Positions 7,270 to 13,762 of a stretch of DNA of 13,762 nt are shown one piece after another. Below the pieces are notes generated by a model, which did no database searches, was not told where the DNA came from, and saw nothing but the letters and a program-made list of their open reading frames with translations. This stretch comes from Ruminococcaceae bacterium UBA7135. Its GTDB lineage: Bacteria > Bacillota > Clostridia > Oscillospirales > Ruminococcaceae. Each line of letters begins with the position of its first letter. The first letter of the stretch is position 1. A program made the translations under genes and the position numbers. The stretch covers positions 1-13,762 of the forward strand of contig DKXD01000194.1 in NCBI GenBank assembly GCA_002492075.1, written 5' to 3'.

Positions 7270-8649
7270 TCATTTTCTCTTCTTGGAAACCGCGACAACG
7301 GCACTTGCTGCCAAAACAGCGGGCGCTGTTGCCAGAGCGATACCGGTCGATTTTTGGTCGCTGTTCGAGGGCTTTTCGGCGTCCTTTTTGATGTATAATT
7401 TCGCCGTGATATCGGCTGTACCGTCCTTGGCGATAAGCTTTACAAAGGGCTTGTCTTTCGACATCAGCGAGGTGTCGAAGGTCCATTCGGTGTTCCATAT
7501 ACCGTCGTCCTCCGCTCTTGCGGCGGTCTGTTCGCCGAGCGTTTTATTTGTGCCGTCAGCGGCGGTGTACTGAACAGAGAACAATTTATCCGAGGCAAAC
7601 TCTATCTTCTCGACCTGCTGCCAAGTCCAGCCGCTGTCGCCGAAAAGCTGCTTTTCAAGCTGTTCGCCCGAAAGACCGTTTTCGCTGTCAACGCTTTTGA
7701 GAGTTGCGGATATCGTTTCCTGCTTGTCCTCGTCAGCGCCTGTGTCGCCGGGAACTACAGTGCTTTCGGCGGGGGCGCTCGTTGCAGGCTCACTTTCGTT
7801 GAAAACGCCATCGGTGCATATTATTTTGGCGTCTGTTAAACAATCATTATAATAATCATCTATTCTTATTGCTTCCCAATCGGATTTGCTGCCGCCGTAA
7901 TTAACCGTCTCAAGTGAAATGCTGCCAGCGAAACCCTCCGAACATACTGTTGTCACACTTTTCGGCATTGTAATGCTTTTAAGCGACATGCAGCTTACAG
8001 CTCCGGTGCGTATCGTTGTTACACCGTCTGGTATTTCATACGATTCGTTTTCCTTTGCATAAGGATAACAAATCAGCTCGGTCATATCACTGTTAAACAA
8101 TATACCGTCAATTGATCGGAAGTTCTTATTGTTTTCGCCAACGGTAATCGATGCTATCGACGAACATGCGCAGAAAATATCATCGCCTATCGTTGTCACG
8201 TTGTCGGGTATTGTAACATCTGTAAGTGATGTTTCAGCGAAAGCCTTCTTACCTATTGTTGCCAAGCTATTGGGCAATGTAATATTTTTAATACCGGGGG
8301 AGCGGTCGAAAGCCATCTCATTTATTACCGTTACACCTTCGGGGATAACAACGCTTTCAAGTGATGAGCTGTATGTGTAGTGACCCCCAAAAGCAGAATA
8401 GCCTATTTCTGTGACCTTCTTGCCGCCCAATGTCGAAGGAATAACAGCCTCGGTATCTTTGCCAACATACCCGCGCACTGTGACTGTCTCTCCGTCCTCA
8501 TTCACAGAATAGTTAAAATCGCCTTCATTATACTTTACGTCATCTGCGCTTGCCGTAACCGAAAGCGCGTTATCCGCCGCGCCAGCCAAAGATGCGGAAA
8601 CCGCCAACATCGCCAAAGCCGTGGCTGATATTTTCTTAAAATTTTTCAT
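7270..8649 (-). CDS. Secreted BspA-type leucine-rich-repeat protein
   Basis: 459-aa exported protein. Residues 1 to about 33 form a signal peptide (MKNFKK, hydrophobic core, AxA-like exit near VTASA). From about residue 55 to 265 there are LRR_5 (BspA/TpLRR) units of the form xxLxxVxIPxxVTxIGxxAF, for example IPDNVTTIGDDIF, interrupted by an insert near residue 160 typical of the family. A Ser/Ala/Thr/Glu linker follows, then a beta-rich module of about 115 residues that I cannot name. The end (KSTGIA, about 20 hydrophobic residues, KKRK) looks like a degenerate sortase or membrane-anchor signal without LPxTG. The frame is open 17 codons upstream, but the ATG at 8649 has AAGGAG 6 bases before it and starts the signal peptide. 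Family members serve in adhesion and surface interactions; the ligand is unknown. Confidence 0.92.
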   Translation of the reverse strand: MKNFKKISATALAMLAVSASLAGAADNALSVTASADDVKYNEGDFNYSVNEDGETVTVRGYVGKDTEAVIPSTLGGKKVTEIGYSAFGGHYTYSSSLESVVIPEGVTVINEMAFDRSPGIKNITLPNSLATIGKKAFAETSLTDVTIPDNVTTIGDDIFCACSSIASITVGENNKNFRSIDGILFNSDMTELICYPYAKENESYEIPDGVTTIRTGAVSCMSLKSITMPKSVTTVCSEGFAGSISLETVNYGGSKSDWEAIRIDDYYNDCLTDAKIICTDGVFNESEPATSAPAESTVVPGDTGADEDKQETISATLKSVDSENGLSGEQLEKQLFGDSGWTWQQVEKIEFASDKLFSVQYTAADGTNKTLGEQTAARAEDDGIWNTEWTFDTSLMSKDKPFVKLIAKDGTADITAKLYIKKDAEKPSNSDQKSTGIALATAPAVLAASAVVAVSKKRK

Positions 8650-8668
8650 AATTTCTCCTTCACTTTCC

Positions 8669-8683
8669 TGTCCATTTAGGACA
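8669..8683. promoter_or_regulatory. Small inverted repeat in the LRR leader
   Basis: TGTCC-ATTTA-GGACA lies just before the ribosome binding site of the LRR gene. Its CCATTT centre resembles that of the 8743-8756 operator, so it could be a weak third binding site or a small leader hairpin. Low certainty. Confidence 0.3.
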
Positions 8684-8691
8684 TAATATGC

Positions 8692-8709
8692 ATAGACCAT
8701 ACGGTCTAT
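8692..8709. promoter_or_regulatory. Operator 1 (ATAGACC-N4-GGTCTAT)
   Basis: Inverted repeat with 7-bp arms ATAGACC and GGTCTAT around ATAC. It starts 6 bp downstream of the LRR gene -10, so it covers the expected transcription start. It is related in sequence to operator 2 at 8743-8756 (centres 49 bp apart). A bound dimer should block LRR transcription; the likely binder is the divergent XRE regulator, though TetR-type regulators also use such sites. Confidence 0.65.
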
Positions 8710-8714
8710 AATAT

Positions 8715-8743
8715 ATTATATTCCAAAAGTTCCAATTTGTCAA
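8715..8743 (-). promoter_or_regulatory. Perfect consensus promoter of the LRR gene
   Basis: Minus strand TTGACA, 17-bp spacer, TATAAT: both hexamers and the spacing are exact SigA consensus. Operators 1 and 2 flank it, one over the start site and one touching the -35, which suggests that a strong promoter is normally held off. Confidence 0.9.
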
Positions 8744-8756
8744 GACCATTTGGTCT
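8743..8756. promoter_or_regulatory. Operator 2 (AGACCA-N2-TGGTCT)
   Basis: Inverted repeat AGACCATTTGGTCT touching the upstream edge of the LRR gene -35 and lying in the -35 zone of the divergent regulator gene (TATAAT at 8765-8770). A protein bound here could control both directions. Confidence 0.65.
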
Positions 8757-8764
8757 ATTTTTGT

Positions 8765-8770
8765 TATAAT
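8765..8770 (+). promoter_or_regulatory. -10 hexamer of the XRE regulator gene
   Basis: Exact TATAAT 19 bp before the start codon. The best-placed -35 (AAGACC at 8742-8747, 17-bp spacer, three of six matching) is poor and lies within operator 2, so the regulator gene probably has weak, self-controlled transcription and a very short leader. Confidence 0.6.
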
Positions 8771-8789
8771 ATTTTAAAGAGGTGCGTTT

Positions 8790-9128
8790 ATGAACAGATT
8801 AAGAATGTTAAGAGAAGCCAATTTGCTTACACAGGATGTATGCGCCAAAGCCGCCTATATATCCAAGAAAAGCTATGAGCGCTACGAAAACGGCGAGCGC
8901 GTTATGCCGCTAGATACGGCGATGTTCTTTGCCAAGTTCTACAAGGTCAGCCTTGATTATTTATCAGGTATGACGGACGATTTCGACACTCCCCCAAACG
9001 GTCGAACTTCCGAGACTATCACCGCCGCCGATATCGGTATCGACCCCAAGTTGTATTTCGAGCTTCGCCGACTTTCCGAAAAGCAGCAGAAAGTACTCAC
9101 CGCATTTCTGAAAAATATAGTAAAATGA
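8790..9128 (+). CDS. XRE-family (Cro/CI-type) transcriptional regulator
   Basis: 112-aa DNA-binding protein. Residues about 3-58 form an HTH_3 domain: LREANLLTQDVCAKAAYISKKSYERYENGERVMP, with the recognition helix around ISKKSYERYENG, followed by the usual LAxFYxVSLDYLxG-type end. The C-terminal 50 residues (linker, then LRRLSEKQQKVLTAFLKNI) form a short helical region, likely for dimerisation. AGAGG sits 7 bases before the ATG. It diverges from the LRR gene, 140 bp apart, with paired operators between, so it is the prime candidate for repressing that gene and itself. No peptidase or toxin/antitoxin partner is seen next to it. Confidence 0.9.
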   Translation: MNRLRMLREANLLTQDVCAKAAYISKKSYERYENGERVMPLDTAMFFAKFYKVSLDYLSGMTDDFDTPPNGRTSETITAADIGIDPKLYFELRRLSEKQQKVLTAFLKNIVK

Positions 9129-9152
9129 TCCCGTGTGATGTTCGCACGGGAT
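9128..9152 (+). terminator. Intrinsic terminator of the XRE gene
   Basis: Perfect 8-bp stem ATCCCGTG ... CACGGGAT with a 9-base loop, followed by the weak tract TTAAGTTTG. It begins at the last base of the stop codon. Confidence 0.7.
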
Positions 9153-9191
9153 TTAAGTTTGTAGAAAAGTCTTTTGGGGCGTAATAAAATT

Positions 9192-9210
9192 CCCTCGAGC
9201 AACCTCGGGG
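9192..9210 (+). terminator. Second terminator-like hairpin before the sigma gene
   Basis: CCC-T-CGAG, 4-base loop, CTCG-GGG (one bulged T), followed by ATAAATTTTT and preceded by AAAATT. It lies upstream of the sigma gene promoter and may back up the XRE terminator. Moderate to low certainty. Confidence 0.4.
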
Positions 9211-9229
9211 ATAAATTTTTCATGACAGC

Positions 9230-9258
9230 TTGAATATTTTTGAATTTTTTAATATAAG
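9230..9258 (+). promoter_or_regulatory. SigA-type promoter of the ECF sigma operon
   Basis: TTGAAT, 17-bp spacer, TATAAG, leaving a leader of about 48 bases before the sigma gene start. I saw no clear ECF-type (AAC/CGTC-like) autoregulated promoter in this gap. Confidence 0.55.
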
Positions 9259-9311
9259 CGAGTGATATTTGCGTTTGTTTTGTGTCAATATGTATGAAAG
9301 GAGGAAACGAC

Positions 9312-9872
9312 ATGACCGACAGCGAAATAATAGAGCTATACAACCAACGCGACGAACGCGCGATCAGAGAAACGCAGACCGCATACGGAAGATACTGCCA
9401 AAAGATAGCGCGCAACATTCTCGGGGACGAACAGGAAGCTCTGGAATGTGTCAACGAAACGCTCCTGAAAGCATGGGAAAATATCCCGCCCGATCAGCCG
9501 CAGATACTCTCCGCATATCTTGCAACGCTGACGCGAAACTACGCGCTTTTGTGCTATCGGCGCGGAACGGCGGAGAAGCGCGGGAAAGGTTCGGTGCCTT
9601 TGGTTCTTGAAGACTTCGCCGAACTGATACCGAGCAGCACGAACGTCGAGCGTATAGCTGAGCACCGCGAGATCATCGCCGAGATCAACCGGTATCTGGA
9701 AACTTTGCCCGAGGTCAACCGCACAGTCTTTGTGCTGCGGTTCTTCTGCTTTGAAAGCATTCCCGACATCGCAAATCGACTGGGACTTAAGAAAAAAGCC
9801 GTTTCCGCAACTCTTTACCGCACCAAAAAACAAATCAGAAAACATCTCGACAAGGAGGGTTACAGTTTATGA
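9312..9872 (+). CDS. ECF-family RNA polymerase sigma factor
   Basis: 186-aa sigma-70 family factor with only regions 2 and 4. Region 2 covers about residues 10-85: ILGDEQEALECVNETLLKAW matches the core-binding helix, and LSAYLATLTRNYALLCYRR the -10 recognition part. Region 4 covers about 127-182: LPEVNRTVFVLRFFCFESIPDIANRLGLKKKAVSATLYRTKKQIRK includes the -35 helix-turn-helix. The frame opens 10 codons earlier, but AAGGAGG 7 bases before the ATG at 9312 sets the start. Its last four bases overlap the anti-sigma gene (ATGA), a standard sigma/anti-sigma arrangement. It should redirect RNA polymerase to an unknown envelope- or environment-response regulon when released. Confidence 0.93.
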   Translation: MTDSEIIELYNQRDERAIRETQTAYGRYCQKIARNILGDEQEALECVNETLLKAWENIPPDQPQILSAYLATLTRNYALLCYRRGTAEKRGKGSVPLVLEDFAELIPSSTNVERIAEHREIIAEINRYLETLPEVNRTVFVLRFFCFESIPDIANRLGLKKKAVSATLYRTKKQIRKHLDKEGYSL

Positions 9873-11368
9873 AAAATGAAGAACTATTTGATTTGATCAC
9901 GGAATTGAAGGTTGACGACAGGTTCATCGAGGAAACGATCTCGGACGATCTCGACGAGAAATCCCCCATAAAGGCTTACGCTGGAAACACCAAGCGCTCG
10001 CCGATGAGGATAATCGCGCCCGCCGCCGCGTGTCTGGCGGTGATCGCGGGGGCGGGGATCGTTTTCGCGAACGTGAACGGCGCGAAAAAAGCACCTGTTA
10101 CACCCGCCGATACGAGCGCTTCGGCAAGCGGCGGCGTTTCTCCAGCCGTTTCGGGCGAGGATTTTATCGAGCAGTGTAAAAATATCGTCGCGGGCGAAAA
10201 CCCATTACTCGCGCAAAGCGAAATGACGTGGCAGACAAGCAGGCTTGACGTCGATTTCGACGGCGAGGACGAGTATCTCGTGTATCCGCAGACGGATGGC
10301 AAAACTGTGAAAGATATCGGCGTGCGCGTTTTCAAGAAAGTAAACGGCGGCGATATCCGCGATCTCGGCGCGTTTGGCAAGGACAGCGACTGTATCGATC
10401 TGAACAAAATACGCAAAGACGAGCGTGACGGCTCTGATAATCAATATTATTACTGCTTCTCGCACGACGACGAGGACGGCTTGTACGATGGGATACGTTT
10501 CGTTTCCTACAACGAAGAAGAGAACACGGTCAGCGACGAAAAGCATTTGATGCGAGTGACCGACCACCGGACTAATAATTATCTTACCGAGGGATCCTAT
10601 GAAAACGATGAATATATTGGCAGCGAGCAGAGCTTCATCGTAAGAATACGCGATTTCCCCGATGATATAACGGAAACGTTCTGCGAATTCACAAAAGCCG
10701 AGATAGCGAAGTGCGAAAATGACGCTCTTACGCGCAACGGAAAGCTTGAGCTGGAGGAGCTGCTCACACCCGGTATGTGGCATTCGGGAGAGTATGACAT
10801 CAACGGCGACGGGGAAACGGAGCTTCTTATATCCCTGTTCAATTTCTCAAATATGAGGGGTGTGTTCGTTTACAACAAGAACTGTGAGTATCTCGGTTCG
10901 TTTGAAACCGAAAACGGTCTTTGCGATCCCGAATTGTTAAATCTTTATGACAGGGACGGAGAGAAATACTGGTATTATCTCGGAGTGGAGGGTCCGACGA
11001 TACGCGACGGTTACCGTTACACCACATGGATCGAGAGAGTGAGCCTTAACAAGATAAACGTTGAAAACAACAGCTTCTCAACCGAAAGACTTATACATTA
11101 CGATGTGATCTGGGACAGCGACGACTACCACACCCACACCAAAAACCATTGTGTGTATTGGATAGGCGACAAAGAGGTTACGGAAGCAGAGTTCCGAAAG
11201 GCGGAACATTTCTACCATACCGTAGGTATGGGAAGTCACGGATTTGATCTTACCGATCCTATCGAATGGAAATATACGATGTATTTTGAGGATTCCGAGC
11301 TCACGGGATCATATAAAGAATGGAGCGGCCGCCGGGACATTCTAAACAACCTTAAACCGACTGACTAA
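9869..11368 (+). CDS. Membrane anti-sigma factor with large exported sensor domain
   Basis: 499-aa single-pass membrane protein. Residues 1-45 are cytosolic (MKNEELFDLITELKVDDRFIEET...) and should bind the sigma factor. One hydrophobic helix spans about 47-68. A low-complexity Ala/Ser/Thr/Pro linker (70-95) leads to an acidic exported domain of about 400 residues. That domain carries several Asp-rich loops like calcium-binding or FG-GAP/EF-hand-type turns: DVDFDGEDEYLV (127-138), DINGDGETELLI (310-321) and DRDGEKY (361-367). Translation is coupled to the sigma gene by the ATGA overlap, with AAGGAGG 10 bases upstream. The role as anti-sigma rests on context and topology; no zinc-binding HxxxCxxC motif is seen. 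The exported part is far larger than in simple anti-sigmas. Confidence 0.85.
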   Translation: MKNEELFDLITELKVDDRFIEETISDDLDEKSPIKAYAGNTKRSPMRIIAPAAACLAVIAGAGIVFANVNGAKKAPVTPADTSASASGGVSPAVSGEDFIEQCKNIVAGENPLLAQSEMTWQTSRLDVDFDGEDEYLVYPQTDGKTVKDIGVRVFKKVNGGDIRDLGAFGKDSDCIDLNKIRKDERDGSDNQYYYCFSHDDEDGLYDGIRFVSYNEEENTVSDEKHLMRVTDHRTNNYLTEGSYENDEYIGSEQSFIVRIRDFPDDITETFCEFTKAEIAKCENDALTRNGKLELEELLTPGMWHSGEYDINGDGETELLISLFNFSNMRGVFVYNKNCEYLGSFETENGLCDPELLNLYDRDGEKYWYYLGVEGPTIRDGYRYTTWIERVSLNKINVENNSFSTERLIHYDVIWDSDDYHTHTKNHCVYWIGDKEVTEAEFRKAEHFYHTVGMGSHGFDLTDPIEWKYTMYFEDSELTGSYKEWSGRRDILNNLKPTD

Positions 11369-11413
11369 AGGCAACTGACCAATAAGTTTTCGACGACTAA
11401 TGCTTTGAAACAA

Positions 11414-11449
11414 AAATTCTCCCGCTTGATTTTTCAAGCGGGAGAATTT
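11414..11449. terminator. Bidirectional terminator between anti-sigma and htpG genes
   Basis: Perfect 16-bp stem AAATTCTCCCGCTTGA ... TCAAGCGGGAGAATTT with a TTTT loop, placed 2 bp beyond the htpG stop codon and 45 bp beyond the anti-sigma stop codon. On the minus strand the stem ends in TTTTTG, so htpG is its main user. On the plus strand the tract TTTAATTATT is weaker. Confidence 0.9.
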
Positions 11450-11451
11450 AA

Positions 11452-13380
11452 TTATTGCGCCATGATCTCACAAAGCTTGTTCGCGAAGTCCACGGGGTTC
11501 TCTATCGGCATACCCTCGATAAGGAGCGCCTGTGAGTAGAGCAGGTCAGCGTACTCGCCCGCCTTGTCCTTGTCGGTTTCGTAGAGCGTTTTCAGCTTGC
11601 CGAAGATAGCGTGGTTCGGGTTTATCTCGAGAACTTTCTCGGCTTTCGCGCCCTGAGCATCCGGCATTGCGGAGAGCACCTTCTCCATTTCCACGGAGAG
11701 CATTCCCTCGCTTGTAATGCACACGGGGTGTTTCTTCAAACGCTGCGAGAGCTTTACCGCCTTTACCTTGCCGCCGAGCTTTTCCGTGAGGAACTCGAAC
11801 ATATCCTTGTTGTCCTCTTCCTCTTTTTTGATCTCTTCCTTTTCCTCCTCGGTCTCCAGCCCAAGATCATCGGCGCTGACGGATTTGTACTCTATGGGCG
11901 TTGTCTCGTCCGAGCCGTCGGTTTTTTTATCGTAAGCGTGCATCATCTGCAAGCAGAATTCGTCAACGTGGTCGGTGAGGTAAAGTATCTCATAACCCTT
12001 GTCGCGCACAAGCTCGGTCTGCGGCAGGCTCTCTATGCGGGAAACGGAGGAACCACTTGCAAAATAGATGTACTTCTGATCATCTTTCATACGCGAAACA
12101 TATTCTTCAAGCGTAGTCATAGCACCGTTCGACGACTTGAACATCAGCAGATCTTGAAGCTCGTTCTTGTTCATTCCGTAGCTTTCGTAAATGCCGTACT
12201 TTATCTGCGTGCCGAACGCCTCAAAGAACTTTTCGTATTTCTCGCGGTCGTTCTTTTGGAGCTTTTTAAGCTCGTTCTTTATTGACTTCTCGATAGCCTT
12301 TGCGATTATTTTCAGCTGACGGTCATGCTGGAGCATTTCGCGCGAGATGTTCAGCGACAAGTCCTCGCTGTCGACAAGACCTTTCACAAAGCTGAAGTAA
12401 TCCGGCAGCAGGTCGGCGCACTTCTCCATTATCATAACGCCGCTTGAATAAAGCTGCAAGCCCTTTTCATAGTTCTTGGAGTAGTAGTCGTAGGGCGCTT
12501 TTTCGGGAATGTAGAGCAGCGCGGAATAGGTCGCCGTGCCCTCGGTTTTGGAGTGAATATGCAGCAGCGGGTCGGTGTAGTCGTGGAACTTGTCTTTATA
12601 GAACTGATTGTAGTCCTCGTCCTTAAGCTCGGATTTCGCTTTCTTCCAGATCGGTATCTGCGAATTGAGCGTTTCGGTGACTATCTCCTTATCGTACTCG
12701 GGTTCTTTGCCGTCAACTCCCGTGCCCTCTTTCAGCTTTTCGTGCTCTACGTCCATTCTGATAGGGTATCTGATGTAATCCGAGTATTTCTTGACAAGCT
12801 CTCTTATTTTATATGGAGTAAGATACTCATCGTAATTCTCATCGTCGGTATTGTCTTTGATGTCGAGCGTTATCGTTGTGCCGTGCGAATCCTTTTCAGC
12901 CTCGGCAATCGTGTAGCCGTCCGCGCCCTCGCTCGTCCACATATAAGCGGTGTCGCTGCCATAAGCCTTAGAAATAACAGTGACTTTCTTTGCGACCATA
13001 AACGCGCTGTAAAAGCCCACGCCGAACTGTCCGATTATGTCAACGTCCTCGGTTTTTTCATTTTCGTTCTTGAACGCGAAAGAGCCGCTCTGTGCGATAG
13101 TACCGAGGTTGTTTTCCAGCTCCTCCTTTGTCATTCCGATACCGTTATCGGAGATCACCAGCTTGCGGTCGTCCTTGTTCGCTTCAAGCGTTATCTGCAT
13201 ATCCGAACGTGAGACAGCCTCTCCCTCGCCGCTCATTGTCTTGAAGTAGAGTTTGTCCATTGCGTCCGAAGCGTTTGAGATAAGCTCACGCAGGAATATT
13301 TCCTTGTGCGTGTAAATGGAATTGATCATCATTTCAAGCAAACGCTTGCTTTCCGCTTTGAATTCTTTTGTTTCACTCAT
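11452..13380 (-). CDS. htpG: Molecular chaperone HtpG (bacterial Hsp90)
   Basis: 642-aa cytosolic ATP-dependent chaperone that works as a dimer with the DnaK system on client proteins. The GHKL ATPase domain (about 1-220) shows ELISNASDA with Glu32 and Asn36, DNGIGMT with Asp78, GQFGVGFYSAF (117-127) and GTTITL (167-172). The middle domain has SLNISREML with the ATP-sensing Arg347. An acidic, Lys/Glu-rich loop (about 500-530) and the C-terminal dimerisation domain follow, without the eukaryotic MEEVD tail. Length is normal for the family. AAGGGGG sits about 8 bases before the ATG. A SigA promoter and a perfect CIRCE operator precede it, so heat-shock control by HrcA is expected. Confidence 0.98.
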   Translation of the reverse strand: MSETKEFKAESKRLLEMMINSIYTHKEIFLRELISNASDAMDKLYFKTMSGEGEAVSRSDMQITLEANKDDRKLVISDNGIGMTKEELENNLGTIAQSGSFAFKNENEKTEDVDIIGQFGVGFYSAFMVAKKVTVISKAYGSDTAYMWTSEGADGYTIAEAEKDSHGTTITLDIKDNTDDENYDEYLTPYKIRELVKKYSDYIRYPIRMDVEHEKLKEGTGVDGKEPEYDKEIVTETLNSQIPIWKKAKSELKDEDYNQFYKDKFHDYTDPLLHIHSKTEGTATYSALLYIPEKAPYDYYSKNYEKGLQLYSSGVMIMEKCADLLPDYFSFVKGLVDSEDLSLNISREMLQHDRQLKIIAKAIEKSIKNELKKLQKNDREKYEKFFEAFGTQIKYGIYESYGMNKNELQDLLMFKSSNGAMTTLEEYVSRMKDDQKYIYFASGSSVSRIESLPQTELVRDKGYEILYLTDHVDEFCLQMMHAYDKKTDGSDETTPIEYKSVSADDLGLETEEEKEEIKKEEEDNKDMFEFLTEKLGGKVKAVKLSQRLKKHPVCITSEGMLSVEMEKVLSAMPDAQGAKAEKVLEINPNHAIFGKLKTLYETDKDKAGEYADLLYSQALLIEGMPIENPVDFANKLCEIMAQ

Positions 13381-13403
13381 TTAAAATGCCCCCTTGTTTC
13401 TTT

Positions 13404-13430
13404 TTAGCACTCTAGACAAGAGAGTGCTAA
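13404..13430. promoter_or_regulatory. CIRCE heat-shock operator (HrcA site) upstream of htpG
   Basis: Exact match to the CIRCE consensus TTAGCACTC-N9-GAGTGCTAA, lying 11 bp downstream of the htpG -10 and 23 bp before the start codon, so in the transcribed leader. HrcA binds CIRCE in normal growth and releases it on heat or misfolding stress. Its usual targets are the groESL and dnaK operons. Confidence 0.96.
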
Positions 13431-13441
13431 TCCATAATTAT

Positions 13442-13469
13442 ATTATACACCATTTGAGAAAAAAATCAA
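13442..13469 (-). promoter_or_regulatory. SigA promoter of htpG
   Basis: Minus strand TTGATT, 16-bp spacer, perfect TATAAT, followed 11 bp later by CIRCE. A second TATAAT overlaps 5 bases further on. Confidence 0.8.
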
Positions 13470-13487
13470 GTGCCAAATCAACAAAAA

Positions 13488-13506
13488 ACGCCGTATAAAG
13501 CGGTGT
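13488..13506. terminator. Isolated bidirectional terminator-like hairpin upstream of htpG
   Basis: ACGCCG-TATAAAG-CGGTGT stem (one G-T pair) flanked by an A-tract (13483-13488) and a T-tract (13508-13512), so it has terminator form on both strands. On the minus strand it would end any transcript entering from the right before the htpG promoter. No gene in the window obviously uses it. Confidence 0.55.
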
Positions 13507-13642
13507 CTTTTTGTGCATTTTTGTTTGACATATTATCGACAGAGATCGCTTGGCAAATTTGCGTTCATAATAAAACCATAACAGTAACTTCCGCAAGCCA
13601 CACGGACGTATCGCGCAAAAGCAAAAAAATCTAAAAAACCCC

Positions 13643-13671
13643 TTGACAATCAAAAACAAAAGTGATATAAT
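13643..13671 (+). promoter_or_regulatory. Consensus promoter of tRNA-Gly
   Basis: TTGACA, 17-bp spacer, TATAAT, exact consensus, with the tRNA starting 17 bp after the -10, as expected for a strongly expressed stable RNA. Confidence 0.92.
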
Positions 13672-13688
13672 ATACAAGTACTGATTTT

Positions 13689-13762
<74 letters not shown>

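Noticed and set aside
11611..13212. Plus-strand frames of 224 and 219 codons inside htpG.
   Set aside because: Antisense to a full-length htpG with all motifs intact; hydrophobic low-information translations.

Overview
The window looks like chromosomal DNA of a low-to-mid GC Gram-positive anaerobe, most likely a member of the Clostridia close to Ruminococcus (Oscillospirales). Support: strong AGGAGG-type ribosome binding sites, textbook SigA promoters (TTGACA/TATAAT with 16-18 bp spacers), a perfect CIRCE operator, a BspA-type LRR surface protein whose C-terminus (TG motif, hydrophobic stretch, KKRK) is of a kind common in Ruminococcus proteins, and a sigma/anti-sigma pair of a type frequent in gut Clostridia. 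The genus is an inference.

Left block (1-7000, all minus strand): a glycogen/maltodextrin breakdown unit is read from a good promoter at 6965-6993: glycogen phosphorylase (4521-6917), an intracellular GH13 alpha-glucan hydrolase (2512-4401) and, 2 bp further, an unrecognised 212-aa protein (1871-2509). After 124 AT-rich bp with a possible new promoter come a 311-aa protein with prenyltransferase/squalene-cyclase-like repeats (811-1746) and a HIT-family nucleotide hydrolase (329-787), closed by a hairpin terminator.

Middle block (7120-9152): a secreted, probably surface-attached BspA-like LRR protein (7270-8649, minus) and a small XRE-family regulator (8790-9128, plus) diverge from a 140-bp region. 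That region holds a perfect consensus promoter for the LRR gene, a -10 for the regulator, and two AGACC-N4-GGTCT operators placed at the two ends of the LRR promoter. This looks like a compact one-regulator switch.

Right block (9153-13762): an ECF sigma factor (9312-9872) and a translationally coupled membrane anti-sigma/sensor with a large exported domain (9869-11368) run on the plus strand. They converge on htpG (11452-13380, minus) across a shared 16-bp-stem terminator. htpG carries a perfect CIRCE element in its leader. The window ends exactly at the encoded CCA of a tRNA-Gly(TCC).

The most unusual structure is a roughly 110-bp fold-back element present twice in inverted orientation (56-171 and 7151-7258). 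The copies share their ends and right half, have imperfect terminal inverted repeats and an internal long hairpin in which three base pairs differ between copies by compensating changes on both arms. It encodes nothing and looks like a non-autonomous (MITE-like) or structured-RNA repeat. No CRISPR array, transposase, integrase or rRNA was seen.
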